From Phytoplasma sp041276565 (lineage in GTDB: Bacteria > Bacillota_I > Bacilli_A > Acholeplasmatales > Acholeplasmataceae): a stretch of 64,000 nucleotides of DNA. Position 1 is the first letter of the stretch. Every line of letters starts with the position of its first letter. Where the stretch lies: the NCBI RefSeq assembly GCF_041276565.1, contig NZ_JBGGGR010000001.1, positions 1-64,000 of the forward strand, given 5' to 3'. Both the position numbers and the translations under genes were made by a program. The notes below the pieces were generated by a model. It was not told the origin of the DNA. It searched no databases and saw only the letters and a program-made list of their open reading frames with translations. Positions 60,371-64,000 of the stretch are shown here, one piece after another.

Positions 60371-60416
60371 AAAAAATTATTTTTTTATCCATTTTAAAAT
60401 GGAAAATAATTTTTTT
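60371..60416. repeat. Bulged long stem-loop upstream of the cassette
   Basis: The core TCCATTTTAAAATGGA (60388-60403) is a perfect 16-base palindrome. Outside it AAAAAATTATTT (60371-60382) pairs with AAATAATTTTTT after a 5-base bulge. A T-rich sequence follows after GGTA, so it could be a terminator acting on the plus strand, although no plus-strand gene precedes it. Confidence 0.6.
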
Positions 60417-60636
60417 GGTATTTTTTTAATTATTGAACGTTTAGATAGAAGCAACTAAAATTTATCATCAAAAATTTTTTTTGCTATATATAAATATTAA
60501 ATTATTATATATTAATATAAAATATAGTTAAATAATATAAAATTAATTTTTTCGTTTTTTTATAATATATAGTCAATTTTTATTCAAAAAACTTTTTTAA
60601 ATAAAAATTTTTTTAAATAGAAAGAAAGGTTTTTTT

Positions 60637-60666
60637 ATGATTTGTTTCAGCAAGATAAAAAAATGA
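60637..60666 (+). other. Nine-codon reading frame coupled to the coiled-coil gene
   Basis: ATG 60637 has the strongest ribosome-binding site nearby (GAAAGAAAGG). It encodes MICFSKIKK and stops at TGA 60664-60666, which overlaps the in-frame ATG (60663) of the next gene as ATGA. A run of seven A (60657-60663) lies at the junction. One extra A would fuse the two frames. Confidence 0.45.
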
Positions 60667-62198
60667 AAAATAATACAAAGAAATTCATTATTCCTTTATT
60701 ATTCTTAATTAGTTTTATTTTTTTTGCGTTCGTTATTTTCTGTTTTGTCAATTCAAAGAAGGAACCGAAGCTTTCTTTAGAAGAAGAAATTTATAATTTA
60801 AGATCAGATATAATTCCTCAAATTTATGTTGAGAGCAAAAAAAGACTAAAAAGCCAAGCAGAAATAAATACAAGACAAGAACAAATAGATAATTTTATAA
60901 ATGAATTACAATTAAAAGAACAATTATTAACACAAGCAAAGAGAACATTAAGAGAAAAAGAAAATTTGTTAAATAGGGCAAAAAACGAATTACAAGATTT
61001 AGAAAGAGAAAAAGAGGAAAACCAGAAATTAATAAGCAAAAAAGAACAACAATTAATTTCAGAAAGAAATAGATTATATTATGAACAAAACAAACAGATA
61101 AATCAAGACATACATACATTGCACATTCGATTACAAGAACTTCTAATAAGTATAGAAAAAAACAAATCTTTAATATCTAGAACTACAACAGAAATACAAA
61201 GTGAAAAACAAGAAATATCACAATTAAACAACAAAATAACACATTTAAAAGACTTGAAAATTTGGCCACTAAAAGAAAAGATTTGTGAAGAAAACAAAAT
61301 CAAATATAAATTCGAAAATTATTTATTACTTAGATCTTTTTATATATCTGTAGAAAAAATTTTGAAATTAAAAGAAGAAATGGATTCTTTTTTGCAAGAA
61401 TTAAACAAATATAATTCTTCTTTTGTAAATGCCAAAAATAATTTAGAGTTTATGCTTAATGAAGCAAAAATGTCTTCTGAATTAATTAATTTATATACAT
61501 CAAATAAATTATTATTTCCCTTTTTAGATTCAATAAAAAAAGATTTTGAAACAGAAGAATATAAGAAAAAAGAAAAAACAGCATTTGATGAATATATAAA
61601 ACAAGAAAAACAACGTATAGAAGAAAAGGAAGTATTAAATTTTAGAATTCATAAACTAGAAGATAAAAAAGAATACTTTAAAAAAGTAATTCAAATTATG
61701 GATAATATAGAAGAAAAATATACAGACTTAAAATTATCAGATCGTACAGATAATTATATAAAAGAAAAAAAAAATAAAGGATTATTGCCAGATTTTATAA
61801 AAATAGAAAATAACAAAGTTATATTTTCTATAAAAAATTCAAAAGAAAAAATAAGCGAAAATATTTTTGAATCCCAAGATACAGATAATAACCAAAAATA
61901 TGTTTCAACAAAAGAGGACAATTGGACAGCGCCATATAAGCAGAAATTTAATGATAAATTTCATTCATCTTTATCTTCAGATGATAAGAACAAATTTCAT
62001 AGCGAGAATGAATTTAGACAAATTATTAAAGATTTTGCAGAAAAACATCAAATTAACAACAAAGATTATTTCAACTCAAGAAAGTGGATTTCTCCTTTAG
62101 GGTTTATAGGACTTGAATATTGTTTAAAAGATGAGTGTACATATAAAAATATTTTACCTTTTTTGATTCAAGTTATAAATGAATTTTTGGTAATTTAA
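60663..62198 (+). CDS. Membrane-anchored coiled-coil protein, function unknown
   Basis: A 511-residue protein from ATG 60663 (a TTG at 60642 would add seven residues). A basic N-terminus precedes a hydrophobic helix (about residues 6-25: KKFIIPLLFLISFIFFAFVI). Residues about 35-210 form a long coiled coil (heptads rich in E, K, Q, L), with further coiled segments to about 360. The C-terminal part (about 370-511) is globular with NWTAPYKQKFNDKFHSSL and an aromatic, cysteine-containing end (FIGLEYCLKDECTYKNILPF). I do not recognise the family. It is followed by a second anchored protein and an AAA+ ATPase, spaced by 93 and 38 bases, so they are probably one operon. Confidence 0.7.
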   Translation: MKNNTKKFIIPLLFLISFIFFAFVIFCFVNSKKEPKLSLEEEIYNLRSDIIPQIYVESKKRLKSQAEINTRQEQIDNFINELQLKEQLLTQAKRTLREKENLLNRAKNELQDLEREKEENQKLISKKEQQLISERNRLYYEQNKQINQDIHTLHIRLQELLISIEKNKSLISRTTTEIQSEKQEISQLNNKITHLKDLKIWPLKEKICEENKIKYKFENYLLLRSFYISVEKILKLKEEMDSFLQELNKYNSSFVNAKNNLEFMLNEAKMSSELINLYTSNKLLFPFLDSIKKDFETEEYKKKEKTAFDEYIKQEKQRIEEKEVLNFRIHKLEDKKEYFKKVIQIMDNIEEKYTDLKLSDRTDNYIKEKKNKGLLPDFIKIENNKVIFSIKNSKEKISENIFESQDTDNNQKYVSTKEDNWTAPYKQKFNDKFHSSLSSDDKNKFHSENEFRQIIKDFAEKHQINNKDYFNSRKWISPLGFIGLEYCLKDECTYKNILPFLIQVINEFLVI

Positions 62199-62291
62199 CT
62201 TAAATCAAAAAAAATATAAAATTTTTTCAAAGAAAGAAATAATAGAAATTTATATTATTGATTTTTATTAAATTAAAGGACAAAAAAACAA

Positions 62292-63119
62292 ATGTTTGAA
62301 AAAAATAATAATTTTTATTCAAAGACAAATATTTTAAAAATTTTTATTTTTTTGGTATTTGTTATTTTTATTTTAGCAACAACTATTTATAATTCTATTG
62401 AACGTCAATCAATTAAAAAAGAAATAGAAAATATAAATAAAAAATCTTCACAAAAATTAGAAAAAGAATTATATTCACAAGCAGAAAAAACGGCAAAAGA
62501 ACTGGCGGACGAATTATCAAAAGCAATTGTTAAAGATTCAATGGGTTCAAACCGAATAACAGAACAATTAAATTCTATTTCAGGTAAAGTATCTGGTGAT
62601 TTTACTCTATTAAAGAAACGTAACGAAGAAAACGAACAAGATAACACAAATAGATCGATTTTTCAAAAAGTCAAAGAATATTTAGCTAATGATAATAGTC
62701 CTTTATTTCGTATTGCAGATAATTTATTGAAATGTTGTAATGAATTAGATAGACAAAAAGGACAGATATCAGAGGAAATACAATTAGCTTTGTCTCGAAG
62801 ACAAAATGACTCAGCAATAGAACAAATTATAAACAACAAACAAACACAACAAGATAACATAAATAAAGGAAGAAAATATTTAAAAAATATGGCTGATATT
62901 TTAAATATATATTTTTTTATAAAACCTGAATTAAGTAATCAATTTTTGTCCGATGATATCGATCCTTATAAGAAGTTTTTATTAAGAAAAATAGATAGTC
63001 AATTAGGTAACAGTTTGAATATTTTAGCTGAAATAAATCGCCAAATGATTGATGGAAGAAATAATAATCAAAGTGATAGTTTACCACAAATATTCAGAGA
63101 TCTTTTGTTGTCTTGGTAG
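62292..63119 (+). CDS. Membrane-anchored helical protein, function unknown
   Basis: A 275-residue protein. A short polar N-terminus is followed by a hydrophobic helix (about 15-33: LKIFIFLVFVIFILATTIY) and a mostly helical soluble part rich in K, E, N and Q, with coiled-coil tendency at about 37-75 (KKEIENINKKSSQKLEKEL) and a pair of cysteines (LLKCCNELDR). AAAGGA (62276-62281) is 10 bases before the ATG. No family recognised. Same architecture as the preceding gene product: anchor plus helical domain. Confidence 0.7.
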   Translation: MFEKNNNFYSKTNILKIFIFLVFVIFILATTIYNSIERQSIKKEIENINKKSSQKLEKELYSQAEKTAKELADELSKAIVKDSMGSNRITEQLNSISGKVSGDFTLLKKRNEENEQDNTNRSIFQKVKEYLANDNSPLFRIADNLLKCCNELDRQKGQISEEIQLALSRRQNDSAIEQIINNKQTQQDNINKGRKYLKNMADILNIYFFIKPELSNQFLSDDIDPYKKFLLRKIDSQLGNSLNILAEINRQMIDGRNNNQSDSLPQIFRDLLLSW

Positions 63120-63157
63120 ATAATAAATAAATATATCGATTTAAAGGATTTTTTAAA

Positions 63158-64000
63158 ATGAAAAATAAAAACGAGTTTTGGTTATTTGTATTGATTGGAT
63201 TAACGTTATTATTAAGTATTAGCACATTTTTTATAACTTTAGGACAGAAGTTTTCTAATTTTAATAATGATAGATTGGAAGACGTCGGTAATCCTCTAGA
63301 ACACAAACCTGCTTCCTTTGAGACAGATAATTCTTCTAATGGTTTAGTTGACTTATTGACTCCTCCCGAAATAAATTATGATTCATTTAATGGTTTTGAC
63401 AAAGTTTATGGTTTAGAAGAACAAATAAGAATATTAAAAGAAGTACAATCCAGATTCGCAAAACCAGATCAATATCTTATTCAAAAAAACCAAAACGAAG
63501 CCAAAAAATACATAGCTCAAAACACAAATAAAAATACAACAAGTGAATTACCAAAAGGAATTATTTTTTACGGTCCTCCTGGTACCGGTAAAACTTATTT
63601 AGCTAAATGTTGTGCTAAAGAATTTAAAATGAATTTTTATATAATTACTCCAGCAGATAGTTTAAAAGAAATTGAAGAAAAATTTCTTCGTGCAAGAAAA
63701 AACAGTCCTTCTATTATTTTTGCAGATGAAGCCGAAGAGATAGTTAAAACTCGAAACGGTAGCGTTCCATTATATCCAGATGATACTAAAAAAACAGATT
63801 TAATATTAGCCGAGATAGATGGTGTTAAAACTCGAAAAGATAAACCTATTTATTTTATAGCTGCTACTAACTATTTAGACAAAATAGATAGTGCTATTCA
63901 ATCTCGTTTAGAAAAAATGTATTTAGGAAATTACAAACCAGATGAAAGATTAGGATACCTTGACATTATGTCCAGAAAGTATAATATTCATCATGATGCA
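63158..64000 (+). CDS. Membrane-anchored AAA+ ATPase (3' end outside window)
   Basis: The first 281 residues are visible. A hydrophobic helix (about 8-28: WLFVLIGLTLLLSISTFFIT) is followed by an unstructured linker, a short helical region (VYGLEEQIRILKEV, resembling the AAA N-linker) and the AAA module: Walker A FYGPPGTGKTYLAK (about 139), Walker B SIIFADEAEEI (188-191 ADEA), sensor 1 IAATN (about 235) and the arginine region IQSRLEKM. Compared with FtsH, the segment with the pore loop (MFVGLG) between the second strand and Walker B is missing. Whether a zinc protease domain follows is unknown. AAAGGA (63143-63148) is 9 bases before the ATG. AAA+ genes of this kind are known as variable, host-interaction-linked genes in phytoplasmas. 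Confidence 0.85.
   Translation, partial: MKNKNEFWLFVLIGLTLLLSISTFFITLGQKFSNFNNDRLEDVGNPLEHKPASFETDNSSNGLVDLLTPPEINYDSFNGFDKVYGLEEQIRILKEVQSRFAKPDQYLIQKNQNEAKKYIAQNTNKNTTSELPKGIIFYGPPGTGKTYLAKCCAKEFKMNFYIITPADSLKEIEEKFLRARKNSPSIIFADEAEEIVKTRNGSVPLYPDDTKKTDLILAEIDGVKTRKDKPIYFIAATNYLDKIDSAIQSRLEKMYLGNYKPDERLGYLDIMSRKYNIHHDA

Larger units (their letters stand above)
60142..60636. other. 495-base divergent region between nusA and the accessory cassette
   Basis: No gene is seen. It contains two strong hairpins (60217-60260 and 60371-60416), listed separately, and a TATAAT at 60561-60566 that could be a -10 for the plus-strand cassette. GAAAGAAAGG (60620-60629) is a strong ribosome-binding site, 7 bases before an ATG at 60637. 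Confidence 0.5.

Noticed and set aside
1..64000. TGA read as tryptophan (Mycoplasma code)
   Set aside because: TGA ends several genes at their family-typical C-termini (thyA, tyrS, leuS, nusA, rplR, rpmJ), and conserved Trp positions use TGG.
1..64000. CRISPR array or cas genes
   Set aside because: No regularly spaced repeats and no Cas-like proteins were seen.
1..64000. Insertion sequences or transposase genes
   Set aside because: No transposase or integrase motif was recognised in any frame of useful length within the window.

Overview
The window is a continuous stretch of a very AT-rich, gene-dense, reduced bacterial chromosome. The best fit is a phytoplasma ('Candidatus Phytoplasma', Acholeplasmatales). 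TGA is a normal stop (tyrS, leuS, folA's partner thyA and nusA all end in TGA) and Trp is TGG, which argues against Mycoplasma and Spiroplasma. No cell-wall genes are seen, only minimal housekeeping sets remain, and several usual operon members are missing. The species cannot be fixed from the sequence alone.

Layout. Positions 1-327 are the 3' end of an FtsX/MacB-type permease. Positions 510-9810 carry ackA, tRNA-Ser(GGA), thyA-folA-plsC, pyk, a Bax-inhibitor-1-type membrane protein, rpsP-trmD-rplS, tyrS and sufU. Positions 9952-18601 carry a MetN-like ABC ATPase, rpsT, serS, ftsH, rluD, argS and a phage-type YqaJ exonuclease. Positions 18758-23360 carry acpP, leuS, gmk, rpoZ and rsmH. Positions 23690-38126 are the S10-spc-alpha ribosomal superoperon: rpsJ to rplQ with secY, map, infA, rpmJ and rpoA, but no adk between secY and map. 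Positions 38245-45739 carry an ECF transporter core (ecfA1, ecfA2, ecfT), truA, tmk, holB, rsmI and metG. From 46015 most genes are on the minus strand: truB, trxA, yhaM, a multi-spanning membrane protein, pgi, a MATE exporter, priA, rbfA, infB and nusA. Positions 60637-64000 form a plus-strand accessory cassette: a membrane-anchored coiled-coil protein, a second membrane-anchored helical protein and a membrane-anchored AAA+ ATPase cut by the window end.

How the genes work together. Most of the window is information processing: ribosomal proteins, five aminoacyl-tRNA synthetases, initiation factors, rRNA and tRNA modification, RNA polymerase subunits and a clamp-loader subunit. Metabolism is thin: pgi and pyk (glycolysis), ackA (ATP from acetyl phosphate), thyA/folA/tmk (dTTP), plsC and acpP (lipid), sufU (Fe-S). 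Transport is by ECF, ABC and MATE systems and export by SecY.

The most notable points are: a PriA that has lost its helicase signature motifs; a membrane-anchored protein carrying the nucleophile half of an OTU cysteine-protease domain, cut off beside a 15-bp direct repeat; the terminal AAA+/coiled-coil cassette, whose ATPase appears to lack the usual pore-loop segment; an S5 protein with a repetitive N-terminal extension; a TyrRS with TIGH instead of HIGH; and a repeated sequence of about 150 bp flanking truB-trxA beside a decayed gene. All calls rest on motif recognition by eye; no database search was run.
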